From positions 1-64,000 of the forward strand of contig NZ_WMBA01000038.1 in NCBI RefSeq assembly GCF_009707865.1: a stretch of DNA of 64,000 nt, written 5' to 3'. The translations under genes were made by a program, and so were the position numbers. Positions 8,868 through 17,008 of the stretch are shown in pieces. The DNA comes from Amycolatopsis pithecellobii (GTDB lineage: Bacteria > Actinomycetota > Actinomycetes > Mycobacteriales > Pseudonocardiaceae). A model generated the notes under the pieces. It made no database searches. It was given only the letters and a program-made list of their open reading frames with translations, and was not told where the DNA came from. Numbering within the stretch: position 1 is the first letter of the stretch; each line of letters opens with the position of its first letter.

Positions 8868-8889
8868 TGCATGTGAACGTGCGTTGAAC
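8868..8889 (-). promoter_or_regulatory. PHO-box-like direct repeat upstream of senX3
   Basis: Read on the minus strand, two adjacent 11-nt units GTTCAACGCAC and GTTCACATGCA form a direct repeat. This is the layout of actinobacterial PhoP/RegX3 boxes, whose units begin GTTCA. It lies 95 bp upstream of senX3, whose partner RegX3 is the expected binder, so autoregulation by phosphate status is plausible. The orientation is opposite to senX3. Confidence 0.5.
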
Positions 8890-8983
8890 CGGCGGCCAAC
8901 AGTTTCCGTGACGGTGTCACAGGCGTCACGACAAGCCTGTCAAGACTAGGTCAAATGGACATCTTCGTGCTTACGATTCAGCC

Positions 8984-10186
8984 GTGAGCGTGAGTGCTGC
9001 ACTCGCCCTGGCCGTCGGCTGCCTGCTCGTCGGCGCGATCGTTGGTTCCCTGATCACGCGGAGTCGGCGCCGGCGGGCGGACAGCCGTCCGACGGGACCG
9101 ACCGTCGCGGAGTTGTTGCTCCGCCTGGTGCGCTCCTCCAACAACGGGGTCCTCGTCCTCAACCGCTTCGGCGACATGGTGCTGCACAACCACCGTGCCG
9201 AGGTCCTCGGCCTGGTCCGGGACAACCGCGCCGACCCCCGCGCTCGCGTGGCCGCCGAGCAGGTCGTCGAGACCCACGAAGACCTCGAGGTCGACCTGTC
9301 ACCGCTGGAGGCACGCGGCCGGCAGCCGGAAGCCGTCGTCGGGCACGTCCGCCCCCTCGGCGACGGGTTCACCGTCGTCGAGGCGGTGGACCACTCCGAG
9401 GCCGCCCGGCTGGAAGCCGTCCGCCGCGACTTCGTCGCCAACGTCAGCCACGAGCTCAAGACCCCGGTCGGCGCGATCGCCCTGCTCACCGAGGCCGTGC
9501 TGGACGCCGCCGAGGACGTCGAGGAAGTCCGCCGGTTCGGCGGCAAGATCCTGCACGAGTCGACCCGGCTGGGCACGCTCGTCACCGAACTCATCGCGCT
9601 GTCCCGCCTGCAGGGAGCGGAGCGGCTGCCCGACCTGAACGTGGTCGAGGTGGACGCCGTCGTCAGGGAGGCGCTGGGCCGCACCAAGCTGTCCGCCGAG
9701 TCGGCCGACATCCAGGTCACCGCCGACGCCCCGAGCGGGCTGCTCATCGAGGGCGACCGGACGCTGCTGGTGACCGCGCTGTCCAACCTGCTCGAGAACG
9801 CGATCGCGTACTCGGCCGCCGGCAGCCCGGTTTCGGTCAGCCGCAAGCTCGTGGCCGACGTGGTGGAGATCGCCGTGACCGACCGTGGCATCGGCATCGC
9901 CGAAGAGGACCAGCAGCGCGTCTTCGAACGGTTCTACCGCGCGGACAAGGCCCGCTCGCGCGCCACCGGCGGCACCGGGCTGGGCCTGGCGATCGTCAAA
10001 CATGTCGCCGCCAACCACGGCGGTGAGGTCAAACTGTGGAGCATGCAGGGCACGGGTTCGACGTTCACCCTGCGGCTGCCCGTGTACCAGGCCGCGAGTG
10101 GCAACGGCAAAGGTGCTGCCCCGGAATCCCCCGAGCAGATTCCGAGGCTCGTGGTGACCACTCAGGAACAGGGAGGAAAACCGTGA
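8984..10186 (+). CDS. senX3: Two-component sensor histidine kinase SenX3
   Basis: A 400-residue kinase that phosphorylates RegX3 in response to phosphate status. One membrane segment (about 4-25) is followed by an arginine-rich cytoplasmic turn, a PAS-like region (40-140), and an H-box FVANVSHELKTP with phosphoacceptor His156. The ATPase domain has NLLENAIAYS (N-box), DRGIGI, FERFYR and GGTGLGLAIV. Overlap with regX3 as GTGA and the order gpm-senX3-regX3 confirm the assignment. The start is GTG 8984; TACGAT (8972-8977) lies 6 nt upstream, so the mRNA may be leaderless. Confidence 0.94.
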   Translation: MSVSAALALAVGCLLVGAIVGSLITRSRRRRADSRPTGPTVAELLLRLVRSSNNGVLVLNRFGDMVLHNHRAEVLGLVRDNRADPRARVAAEQVVETHEDLEVDLSPLEARGRQPEAVVGHVRPLGDGFTVVEAVDHSEAARLEAVRRDFVANVSHELKTPVGAIALLTEAVLDAAEDVEEVRRFGGKILHESTRLGTLVTELIALSRLQGAERLPDLNVVEVDAVVREALGRTKLSAESADIQVTADAPSGLLIEGDRTLLVTALSNLLENAIAYSAAGSPVSVSRKLVADVVEIAVTDRGIGIAEEDQQRVFERFYRADKARSRATGGTGLGLAIVKHVAANHGGEVKLWSMQGTGSTFTLRLPVYQAASGNGKGAAPESPEQIPRLVVTTQEQGGKP

Positions 10187-10872
10187 CGAGAGTGCTCATC
10201 GTCGAGGACGAGGAGTCGTTCGCCGATCCGCTGGCCTTCCTCCTGCGCAAGGAGGGCTTCACCGCCGCCGTGGCGGGCAACGGCCAGCAGGCGCTCGAGG
10301 AGTTCGACCGCAACGGCGCCGACATCGTGCTGCTGGACCTGATGTTGCCCGGCATGAGCGGCACGGACGTCTGCAAGCAGCTGCGGCAGCGCTCGGCCGT
10401 GCCGGTGATCATGGTGACCGCGCGCGACAGCGAAATCGACAAGGTCGTCGGCCTCGAACTCGGCGCCGACGACTATGTCACCAAGCCGTACTCGGCCCGC
10501 GAGCTCATCGCGCGCGTGCGGGCCGTGCTGCGGCGCGGCGGCGAGAACGGGACGGAGGGCGAGCTGGCACCGCTGGTGCTGGCGGCCGGCCCGGTGCGGA
10601 TGGACGTCGAGCGGCATGTGGTCACCGTCGATGGTGGCGAGGTCTCCTTACCGCTCAAGGAGTTCGACCTGCTGGAGTACCTGCTGCGCAACGTCGGCCG
10701 GGTGCTCACCCGCGGTCAGCTGATCGACCGGGTCTGGGGTGCGGACTACGTCGGGGACACGAAAACCCTGGACGTGCACGTCAAACGACTGCGGTCGAAG
10801 ATCGAGCCGGACCCGGGCTCGCCACGGCATCTGGTGACGGTGCGCGGTCTTGGTTACAAGTTCGAGACATGA
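10183..10872 (+). CDS. regX3: Response regulator RegX3 (OmpR/PhoB family)
   Basis: A 229-residue regulator with a receiver domain (VLIVEDEESF, phospho-acceptor Asp52 in LLDLMLPG, and a lysine in VTKPYSARELIARV) and a winged-helix output domain (about 135-229; LKEFDLLEYLLRN and KTLDVHVKRLRSKIE). It mirrors mycobacterial RegX3, which controls phosphate-starvation genes. GTG 10183 overlaps the senX3 stop; the GGAGG at 10172-10176 sits 6 nt before it. The PHO-box-like repeat upstream of senX3 suggests feedback. Confidence 0.95.
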   Translation: MTRVLIVEDEESFADPLAFLLRKEGFTAAVAGNGQQALEEFDRNGADIVLLDLMLPGMSGTDVCKQLRQRSAVPVIMVTARDSEIDKVVGLELGADDYVTKPYSARELIARVRAVLRRGGENGTEGELAPLVLAAGPVRMDVERHVVTVDGGEVSLPLKEFDLLEYLLRNVGRVLTRGQLIDRVWGADYVGDTKTLDVHVKRLRSKIEPDPGSPRHLVTVRGLGYKFET

Positions 10873-10899
10873 GCACGTGGCCGGGTACCGTAGGGCTTT

Positions 10900-11946
10900 G
10901 TGCGCCTAGGGGTTCTCGACGTGGGGTCCAACACCGTGCATCTGCTGGTGGTGGACGCGCATCGTGGTGCCCACCCGACGCCGATGCATTCGGAGAAGAC
11001 CGTGCTGCGCCTCGCCGAGCAGCTCACCAAGCACGGTGAGCTGAGCAAGTCCGGGGAGAAGGCGCTCGTCGACACCGTGGCGGCGGCGAAGAAGTCGGCC
11101 GCCGCGCTGGGCTGCGAGGAGGTCATGGCCTTCGCGACGTCGGCGGTGCGTGAGGCGACGAACTCGGCGAAGGTACTGCGCAAGGTCCTCGACGAGACCG
11201 GGATCGAGCTGCAAGCGCTTTCCGGCGCCGACGAGGCGCGGATGACCTTCCTCGCCGTGCGCCGCTGGTTCGGCTGGTCGGCAGGAAATCTGCTGGTGCT
11301 CGACATCGGCGGCGGCTCGCTCGAAGTAGCGATGGGCATCGACGAGGAACCCGTGCTCGCGGAATCGTTGCCACTCGGCGCCGGGCGCATCACTCGCACC
11401 CGGTTCTCGCACGACCCGCCGAGCCGCGGCGAGCTCGACGAAACCGTGGACTGGCTCGAAGACCAGCTCGCACCGCTCGCCCAGAAGGTTGCCCGATGGG
11501 GCAGACCGGACCGCGTGGTGGCCACCTCCAAGACCTTCCGTTCGCTGGCGAGGCTGACCGGAGCGGCGCCGTCTGACGAAGGGCCCCGCGTACGCCGTAC
11601 CCTGTCCCAAACCGCGCTGCGGCAGCTCATCGCCTTCATCTCCCGGATGACGGCGGCCGACCTCGCCGAGCTGGAGGGGGTCAGCGCGAGCAGAGCGCAC
11701 CAGCTCGCGGGTGGTGCGCTGGTGGCGCAGGCGGCCATGCGGGCGCTTTCGTTGCACGAACTGGAGATCTGCCCGTGGGCGCTGCGAGAGGGGTTGATCT
11801 TGCGGCGACTGGACCGGACGAACGGTGACGGCGACGCTGCACCGGAAACCTGGCGCAGTTCGTCGCGCCGATGGACCGATGACAGCACCCCGGTGGACGG
11901 GAGTGCTGCGGTCAGTGCACGGTGGAAAGGTGGAAGGGATGCGTGA
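10900..11946 (+). CDS. Ppx/GppA family phosphatase
   Basis: A 348-residue member of the exopolyphosphatase/pppGpp phosphohydrolase family with the actin-like phosphate motifs DVGSNTVHLL, SAVREATNS and VLDIGGGSLEV. Orthologs next to senX3-regX3 (Rv0496, Ppx1) hydrolyse short-chain polyphosphate, which fits the phosphate-sensing neighbourhood. It lacks the long C-terminal domain of E. coli Ppx. The start is GTG 10900, 8 nt after a TACCGT box (10886-10891), suggesting its own leaderless transcript. Whether it prefers polyphosphate or (p)ppGpp is not readable. Confidence 0.9.
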   Translation: MRLGVLDVGSNTVHLLVVDAHRGAHPTPMHSEKTVLRLAEQLTKHGELSKSGEKALVDTVAAAKKSAAALGCEEVMAFATSAVREATNSAKVLRKVLDETGIELQALSGADEARMTFLAVRRWFGWSAGNLLVLDIGGGSLEVAMGIDEEPVLAESLPLGAGRITRTRFSHDPPSRGELDETVDWLEDQLAPLAQKVARWGRPDRVVATSKTFRSLARLTGAAPSDEGPRVRRTLSQTALRQLIAFISRMTAADLAELEGVSASRAHQLAGGALVAQAAMRALSLHELEICPWALREGLILRRLDRTNGDGDAAPETWRSSSRRWTDDSTPVDGSAAVSARWKGGRDA

Positions 11947-12024
11947 GGCGGTGTCGCTGTGTCACGTCCGAAGCCGTGCTCGCAGGCTACGCGATGACCC
12001 AGGCGTGGTGGGGGTGAAACGCTG

Positions 12025-13557
12025 ATGAGTCGGGAAAGCGGTCAGGACCGCTCGCAGAAGACGGTCGCCGAGCTGCTCGCGCTGCACGGTGGCAACGTCG
12101 AAGGCCGTCGGCGTCACCGCCGTGCCGCGGACGAGGAAGACGAGCAGCCGACCGGAAACGAGCCGAGGCCCGGCCAGTCCACCGAGACCGGGCCACAGGC
12201 GATCATCGACCGGGTCCGCGGGGACAACCCGCCGCCGAACGGGCGCCGCAACGGCGGCCGCCGGGCACTGCCCGACGAGGACGCGCCGCCACCTCCCGCG
12301 CCGCCGGTCCCGCCACGGGACCAGGCCCCGTTGCCGCCGCGTCCCAACGGGGCCGCGCCTTCGGGGCACTTTCCGCGGCCCGCGCCACCGGCGTCGGGCA
12401 CGTTCCCGAAACCGCCGCCCCAGGAGTCCGGCGGGTTCCCGAAACCGCCGCCCCAGGAGTCCGGCGGGTTCCCGAAACCGCCGCCTCAGGCATCGGGCGG
12501 GTTCCCGAAACCGCCTCAAGAGTCCGGCACCTTCCAGCGGCCCGGCCCGCCGGAGTCCGGCACGTTCCCCCGTCCGAACGTGCCGCCACCGCCGCCCGAG
12601 TCGGGGGCCTTCCCGCTGCCCAACCGGCGTCGCCCGCCGAACGACTCGGCGCCGCCGCGCCGCCCGGACCAGGCGTCGCCGCCCGATTCGCCGGATGAGC
12701 CACGGCCCGCCACACGCGCGGCGGAGGAAACCCGGCAGGTTCCGCCGTTGCGGCGGCCCCAGCCCGGTGGACTGTCGGCCCGGCTCGACGGGCTCGACGC
12801 CTCGGCCCCGGAGGACGCCGCGGACCCCGGTCCGCCGCCCGGTGGCATGGCCAGCGGCCTGTTCCCGCCACCGCAGCGCCGTCCGCTGCGCAGGCCGGCC
12901 CGACCGCAGGCCGAGCCGGAGCCGCACACCGAGCAGTTCCAGGCGGTCAACGGCAAGGAGCCGACCGTCGCGCCGGACGCGCCACCCGCCGGGCTGTCCC
13001 GGTGGCGCCGCCAGCGCCCACCGGAACCCACGGCTGAGGAGACCCAAGTCGGTGTGACGCCGGTCGTGCGCGAGCAGCCGGAGGCGCACCCGTCCGGATT
13101 CGCCCGCCCCGTACCGGAGGAGGCGCTCGAAGCCACCGGCTTCCACGACCCCTTCGCGGAGGACGACGACGAGGTCGACGAGTTCGGTGATTTCGGCGAG
13201 GCCGAACCCGAGCGCCGCGGCGGTTACGAGTACGAGGACGACGCCGAGCAGGCCGACGAGTATGCGGAAGAAGCGGAGCCCGAGCACGAGGCGTCCCCGG
13301 CGAAGCAGTGGCTGTCCATGGCGGCGCAGCTGGCGCTGGGCGTCATCGGCGGGGCCGCGGTATGGCTCGGGTTCAACTGGCTGTGGGGCCAGATCCCGGC
13401 CGCGGCGCTCGTCGTCGCGCTCGCCGTGATCGTCGGGCTGGTGTTCATCGTGCGGAAGATCCGTCGCGCGGACGACATCCAGACGATGGTCCTGGCAGTG
13501 CTGGTCGGGCTCGTGGTCACCGTGTCGCCCGCAGCCCTGTTGTTACTGTCGCGTTGA
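12025..13557 (+). CDS. Proline-rich repeat membrane protein
   Basis: A 510-residue protein with three parts. Residues 1-35 are a charged, conserved N-terminus (KTVAELLALHGG). A long disordered Pro/Gly/Glu-rich middle follows, and the C-terminus has three membrane spans (about 435-455, 458-478 and 485-508). Residues 116-195 contain tandem copies of an 11-residue motif FPxPPPxESGx. By position it corresponds to Rv0497, a conserved membrane protein of unknown role. The acidic stretch just before the first span (about 380-415) is nearly all Asp/Glu. The long cytoplasmic tail suggests a protein-interaction scaffold, but this is inference. Confidence 0.85.
   Translation: MSRESGQDRSQKTVAELLALHGGNVEGRRRHRRAADEEDEQPTGNEPRPGQSTETGPQAIIDRVRGDNPPPNGRRNGGRRALPDEDAPPPPAPPVPPRDQAPLPPRPNGAAPSGHFPRPAPPASGTFPKPPPQESGGFPKPPPQESGGFPKPPPQASGGFPKPPQESGTFQRPGPPESGTFPRPNVPPPPPESGAFPLPNRRRPPNDSAPPRRPDQASPPDSPDEPRPATRAAEETRQVPPLRRPQPGGLSARLDGLDASAPEDAADPGPPPGGMASGLFPPPQRRPLRRPARPQAEPEPHTEQFQAVNGKEPTVAPDAPPAGLSRWRRQRPPEPTAEETQVGVTPVVREQPEAHPSGFARPVPEEALEATGFHDPFAEDDDEVDEFGDFGEAEPERRGGYEYEDDAEQADEYAEEAEPEHEASPAKQWLSMAAQLALGVIGGAAVWLGFNWLWGQIPAAALVVALAVIVGLVFIVRKIRRADDIQTMVLAVLVGLVVTVSPAALLLLSR
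12370..12630 (+). repeat. 33-bp tandem coding repeat (FPxPPPxESGx)
   Basis: Tandem units of about 33 bp start at 12370, 12403, 12436, 12469, 12502 (30 bp), 12532 and 12565 (45 bp). The units at 12403 and 12436 are identical over all 33 bases, which points to recent slippage or unequal exchange. The reading frame is kept throughout, so the repeat changes the length of the disordered region without disrupting the gene. Confidence 0.85.
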
Positions 13558-14342
13558 TTCCGGTCGGCCTGTCCACTGCCTCGGTCTGGCCGCTGCGGGC
13601 AGGCACCGGGTTCGAGCTGGCCGCGGACCTCGGCTACGACGGGGTCGAGGTCATGGTGTGGGTGGACCCGGTCAGCCAGCATGTGGCGGAGCTGCGCCGG
13701 TGGTCGCGGCGCACGGGTATGCCGGTGCTGTCGGTGCATTCGCCGTCGCTGCTGATCACTCAGCGGGTGTGGTCACCGGATCCGGAGATCCGGCTGCGCC
13801 GCAGCGTCGAGGCAGCGCTCGACCTCGAGGCCCGCACGGTCGTGGTGCATCCGCCGTTCCGCTGGCAGCGCCGTTATGGCGACGCGTTCGCCGACCTGGT
13901 CGTCGAGCTGGAGGAGCAGAGCGGGATCGAGATCGCGGTCGAGAACATGTTCAAGGTCCGCCCGCCCGGTGGCCGCCGTGACGCCCGCATGTCCGCCTTC
14001 CGGCCCTCGATCGACCCGACCGACGTCGGCTACCGGCACTACACGCTCGACCTGTCGCACTCGGCGGCCGCCCAGATGGATGCGCTGGCGCTGGCGGACC
14101 GGATGGGGCCCGGCCTCGCCCACGTGCACCTCGCCGACGGGACGGGCGTGCCGAAGGACGAGCATCTGGTGCCGGGTCGCGGTGGACAGCCGTGTGCCGA
14201 GCTCATGCAGAAACTCCTGCTCGAGGGCTTCGGCGGGCAGGTGGTGCTCGAGGTGAACACCCGCCGGGCGGCCAGTTCCGCGCACCGGATGAAGGACCTG
14301 GCGGAGGCCTTGCTGTTCGCCCGCTTCCAGCTCGGCCAGTAA
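13554..14342 (+). CDS. TIM-barrel sugar phosphate isomerase/epimerase family
   Basis: A 262-residue protein of the xylose-isomerase-like TIM-barrel superfamily. It has GLSTASVWPLRAG at the start, DGVEVMVW, VVVHPPFRWQ, EIAVENMF, TLDLSHSA and HVHLADGTG; the Glu, His and Asp residues at strand ends form the usual metal site. It corresponds in position to Rv0498. The true substrate is unknown. No ATG or GTG exists near the conserved start; I chose TTG 13554, which overlaps the previous stop (TTGA). A rare TTG start coupled to the upstream gene suggests co-translation. Confidence 0.85.
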   Translation: MIPVGLSTASVWPLRAGTGFELAADLGYDGVEVMVWVDPVSQHVAELRRWSRRTGMPVLSVHSPSLLITQRVWSPDPEIRLRRSVEAALDLEARTVVVHPPFRWQRRYGDAFADLVVELEEQSGIEIAVENMFKVRPPGGRRDARMSAFRPSIDPTDVGYRHYTLDLSHSAAAQMDALALADRMGPGLAHVHLADGTGVPKDEHLVPGRGGQPCAELMQKLLLEGFGGQVVLEVNTRRAASSAHRMKDLAEALLFARFQLGQ

Positions 14343-14410
14343 ACGTCAACAAGATCAACTTCACTCGGTCAAGGCATGCCCGGTGCATGGGCTTCCGATA
14401 TGTGAGCACG

Positions 14411-14416
14411 TAAAGT
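14411..14416 (+). promoter_or_regulatory. -10 box for leader ORF and thioesterase
   Basis: TAAAGT ends 7 nt before a GTG that opens a 33-codon reading frame. The spacing matches the other presumed leaderless starts in this window. No convincing -35 element is visible. Confidence 0.45.
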
Positions 14417-14423
14417 TTCCGTC

Positions 14424-14525
14424 GTGAACTTCCTGCGCTCGCTGAAACTCGCCGCCGGAAGCGGCACGGTGTGCTGGGCCGCGCCTCAAGCCCCCGTCCC
14501 ACGCCTCCTGGTCAGTCGTTCGTGA
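14424..14525 (+). CDS. Short leader ORF coupled to thioesterase gene
   Basis: A 33-codon frame beginning VNFLRSLKLAAGSG and ending VSRS. Its stop TGA (14523-14525) overlaps the GTG start of the thioesterase (14522), giving a GTGA junction. A TAAAGT box ends 7 nt before its GTG, as expected for a leaderless transcript. The product has one cysteine and no obvious domain. It could be a small protein or merely a ribosome-loading leader for the downstream gene, which has no ribosome binding site of its own. Evidence is positional only. Confidence 0.5.
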   Translation: MNFLRSLKLAAGSGTVCWAAPQAPVPRLLVSRS

Positions 14526-15349
14526 GCACGCTGGAAGCCCCAGGTCCCGCGGCCTTCGACGTGGCCTGCGCGGTGCGGTCGCTCGGAGACGGCACGCTGA
14601 CCGCGGACCTGCGTCAGGAATGGGCGATCGGGCACCACCCGCACGGCGGATTTCTGCTTTCGCTCATCGCGAAAGCCGCCGTCGCGGTGCTGGCCGAGCA
14701 GGGCGACCCCGCGGCGGAACCACTGGTCGTCAGTGCCGAGTTCCTGCGGGCACCCGCGATCGGACCCGTGCTGCTGCGCACGGACGTGCGCAAGCTCGGC
14801 CGCCGTGCGACGGTCGTCGCCGTGCGGCTCGAGCAGCGCGGGCGCAGCTGCGTCGAGGCGACGGTGACCGTAGGGCGGCTACCTGTCCGGCGACCGGACT
14901 GGACCGACCTGGGCCCGATGCCCGTCGAGCCGCCGCCGCGCGCGATCCCGCTGGGCGGTGACACCCCGGAGGGGGCGTTCAACCTGGCGAAGGGCTGCGA
15001 CGTCCGGCTCGACCCGGCGACCGCCGGCTACCTCACCGGCCGCGTCACCGATCCGCCCCGATTGCGGCTGTGGGTGCGCCCTCGGCACTCGGCGCCGGAC
15101 CCGTACTTCGTGCTGCTGGCGGGCGACGTCAACCCGCCGGTGGTGTTCAACCTCGGCCGCGTCGGCTGGGCGCCGACGGTGCAGCTGACCGCCCTGTTGC
15201 GCGCCCGCCCCGCCGGCGGCTGGCTGCGTGTGCAGGTCGAATCCCGGACGGTGCAGGAATCGTGGTTCGACTCCGACGCGACGGTCGTCGACTCCGCGGG
15301 CCGGCTCGTCTGCCAGGCCCGGCAGCTGGCACTCGCGCCCGCACCCTAA
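14522..15349 (+). CDS. Acyl-CoA thioesterase family protein (double hotdog)
   Basis: A 275-residue protein resembling actinobacterial thioesterase-like proteins (TesB-type double hotdog) and matching the position of Rv0499. Signatures are DLRQEWAIGHHPHGGFLLSLIAKAA in the first hotdog (read in pieces: WAIGHHPHGG then LLSLIAKA), TVTVGRLPV, and a second hotdog with WVRPRH and VESRTVQESWFDSDATVVD. It probably hydrolyses or binds acyl-CoA. The start is GTG 14522, which overlaps the stop of a short leader ORF. proC follows after 10 bp. Confidence 0.82.
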   Translation: MSTLEAPGPAAFDVACAVRSLGDGTLTADLRQEWAIGHHPHGGFLLSLIAKAAVAVLAEQGDPAAEPLVVSAEFLRAPAIGPVLLRTDVRKLGRRATVVAVRLEQRGRSCVEATVTVGRLPVRRPDWTDLGPMPVEPPPRAIPLGGDTPEGAFNLAKGCDVRLDPATAGYLTGRVTDPPRLRLWVRPRHSAPDPYFVLLAGDVNPPVVFNLGRVGWAPTVQLTALLRARPAGGWLRVQVESRTVQESWFDSDATVVDSAGRLVCQARQLALAPAP

Positions 15350-15359
15350 TGTCGGGGGC

Positions 15360-16157
15360 ATGACGACGATTGCTGTGTTGGGGGCAGGAAAGATCGGGGA
15401 AGCGCTGCTGGCCGGCCTGTTGCAGGCCGGCCGGGACGCGGAGGACCTGCTGTTCACCGAACGGCATCCGGACCGCGCGGCGGAACTGACCGCGCGCTAC
15501 GGCATCGCCAAGGTCGAGATCGACGAGGCCGCCAAGCGGGCCGATGTGCTCGTCGTCGCGGTCAAACCGCAGGACATCGACCCGGTGCTGACCGAACTGG
15601 CCCCCGTCGTCGGGCCGTCGTCGCTGGTCGTGTCGCTGTGCGCGGGCCTGCCGACATCGTTGTACGAGCGGCGGCTGCCCGAGGGCGTGCCCGTCGTCCG
15701 GGTGATGCCGAACACCCCGATGGTGGTCGGCGAGGCGATGAGCGCGGTGTCGGCGGGAACGCACGCGACGACGGCGCACGTCGCGCTCGTGACGGACCTG
15801 CTGTCCGCCGTCGGGCAGGTGATCGAGGTGCCGGAATCGCAGCAGGACGCGGTCACCGCGCTGTCGGGCTCCGGCCCGGCGTACTTCTTCTACTTGGTCG
15901 AGGCCATGATCGACGCCGGGATCTTGCTGGGCCTGCCGCGCGCGGTCGCGGAGAAGCTCATCGTCCAGTCGGCCGTGGGTGCCGCGAAGATGCTCGCCGA
16001 AAGCTCCGAGCACCCGGTGATCCTGCGCGAGGCCGTCACGTCACCGGGGGGCACGACCATCAACGCGATCCGCGAGCTGGAGAAGCACGGGGTCCGGGCG
16101 GCCCTGCTGGACGCCATCGAGGCGGCCCGTGACCGATCGGTCCAGCTCGGTCAGTGA
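15360..16157 (+). CDS. proC: Pyrroline-5-carboxylate reductase
   Basis: ProC reduces 1-pyrroline-5-carboxylate to proline in the cytoplasm. The 265-residue protein has the Rossmann motif VLGAGKIGEALLAGL at its N-terminus, VVAVKPQDI, RVMPNTPMVVGEAMSA and the family signature for the dimerisation domain, ALSGSGPAYFFYLVEAM, followed by SPGGTTINAI. ATG 15360 is supported by a TAATGT box (15347-15352) 7 nt upstream, overlapping the end of the thioesterase gene. The position equals Rv0500. Confidence 0.95.
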   Translation: MTTIAVLGAGKIGEALLAGLLQAGRDAEDLLFTERHPDRAAELTARYGIAKVEIDEAAKRADVLVVAVKPQDIDPVLTELAPVVGPSSLVVSLCAGLPTSLYERRLPEGVPVVRVMPNTPMVVGEAMSAVSAGTHATTAHVALVTDLLSAVGQVIEVPESQQDAVTALSGSGPAYFFYLVEAMIDAGILLGLPRAVAEKLIVQSAVGAAKMLAESSEHPVILREAVTSPGGTTINAIRELEKHGVRAALLDAIEAARDRSVQLGQ

Positions 16158-16305
16158 CTGTGCGTCGAGCGCCGGTCACGTCGCGCTGGGCCGACCGGTA
16201 CATCCGGTGCGGGATTCTCTGCGATAACGGGCAACAATCTGCAGGTCCGCGCCCCGGTTGGCTCAAATCTGCGTTCAGACGTCGCACTGGTCCCACGTGT
16301 CCCGC

Positions 16306-16311
16306 TACCCT
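16306..16311 (+). promoter_or_regulatory. Candidate -10 for the BldC-like gene
   Basis: TACCCT lies 80 bp before the BldC-like start in a 234-bp gap. A transcript from here would have a leader of about 75 nt carrying a 20-codon frame (16326-16388) that ends three bases before the gene. No -35 is clear. Confidence 0.3.
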
Positions 16312-16391
16312 CAAGAGACAAGCACGTGCGTGTCGAACCGCCGGTGGGGAAGCCGAGCGGCACGACGCGTGTCGAAGGGGCACGGTGACGT

Positions 16392-16604
16392 ATGCCGTCG
16401 AACAAGAAGGACGTGCCCGCCGTCGGGCAGGTCCAGTTTCTGACGGTCGCCGAGGTGGCCTCGCTGATGCGGGTCTCCAAGATGACCGTCTATCGCCTCG
16501 TGCACTCGGGCGAGTTACCGGCCGTACGGGTCGGTAAGTCCTTCCGGGTGCCGGAGAAGGCTGTGCACGAGTACCTGGAAGGCGCGTATTTCGACGTCGG
16601 ATGA
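16392..16604 (+). CDS. BldC-like small HTH DNA-binding protein
   Basis: A 70-residue MerR-type (excisionase-like) single winged-helix protein, with FLTVAEVASLMRVSKMTVYRLVHSGELPAVRVGKSFRVPE covering helix-turn-helix and wing (in order TVAEVASLM, SKMTVYRLV, GKSFRVPE). It is the counterpart of Rv0500A, which follows proC in M. tuberculosis. A clearer BldC sits at 38444 in the same window, so these are two members of one small family. BldC-type proteins bind direct repeats cooperatively. It is followed by the bS22 gene. Confidence 0.88.
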   Translation: MPSNKKDVPAVGQVQFLTVAEVASLMRVSKMTVYRLVHSGELPAVRVGKSFRVPEKAVHEYLEGAYFDVG

Positions 16605-16762
16605 GAATGTGGCCGGCGGCTGGGAAAGCGTCGCAGTAGGGTGCCTGATTCCGGGTGCGACATGCGCGGGTAACCTGGGAAACCGCTCGCGCCTGATGCG
16701 CTCCATTTCGCTGGACGCTGCGCGAGGGCAGCGTCGGTAGACGAAACGTTGGAGGAGCACCC

Positions 16763-16864
16763 GTGGGCTCAGTGATCAAGAAGCGCCGCAAGCGCATGTC
16801 GAAGAAGAAGCACCGCAAGTTGCTTCGCCGCACGCGGATGCAGCGTCGGAAGCAGGGCAAGTAA
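16763..16864 (+). CDS. Ribosomal protein bS22 (AURKAIP1/COX24 domain)
   Basis: A 33-residue, extremely basic protein: [20 protein letters not shown] followed by [12 protein letters not shown]. This is the AURKAIP1/COX24 domain protein found in actinobacterial ribosomes (bS22, Rv0500B in M. tuberculosis), where it sits in the small subunit near the decoding region. A strong GGAGGAG (16751-16757) precedes the GTG by 5 nt, better than almost any other start in the window and consistent with high expression. It is followed by a strong intrinsic terminator. The gene is easily missed because of its size. Confidence 0.93.
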   Translation: MGSVIKKRRKRMSKKKHRKLLRRTRMQRRKQGK

Positions 16865-16878
16865 CACCTGCGTCTTCC

Positions 16879-16910
16879 GCGACCCGCCCGGGGCTTCCCG
16901 GGCGGGTCGC
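16879..16910 (+). terminator. Hairpin terminator after bS22
   Basis: A perfect 14-bp GC-rich stem (16879-16892 with 16897-16910) and a 4-nt loop lie 14 bp after the bS22 stop. There is no long T run, which is common for actinobacterial terminators. Confidence 0.8.
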
Positions 16911-17008
16911 GCTCGTTTGGGGCTCCTGACCTGGGCGTTGTTGTGGCCCCGCCTGCGCGGTCCCGGCGCGGGGACGATCGCGACCGCCGAGCGTGTCCTC
17001 GGAACTTC
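16911..17008. other. Intergenic spacer before repeat array
   Basis: About 100 bp between the bS22 terminator and the repeat array. It contains no gene or motif I can support; GC-rich dyads occur around 16944-16973. Confidence 0.4.

Noticed and set aside
16326-16388. 20-codon frame upstream of the BldC-like gene
   Set aside because: 14 nt from the -10 box and not coupled by overlap; too little support.
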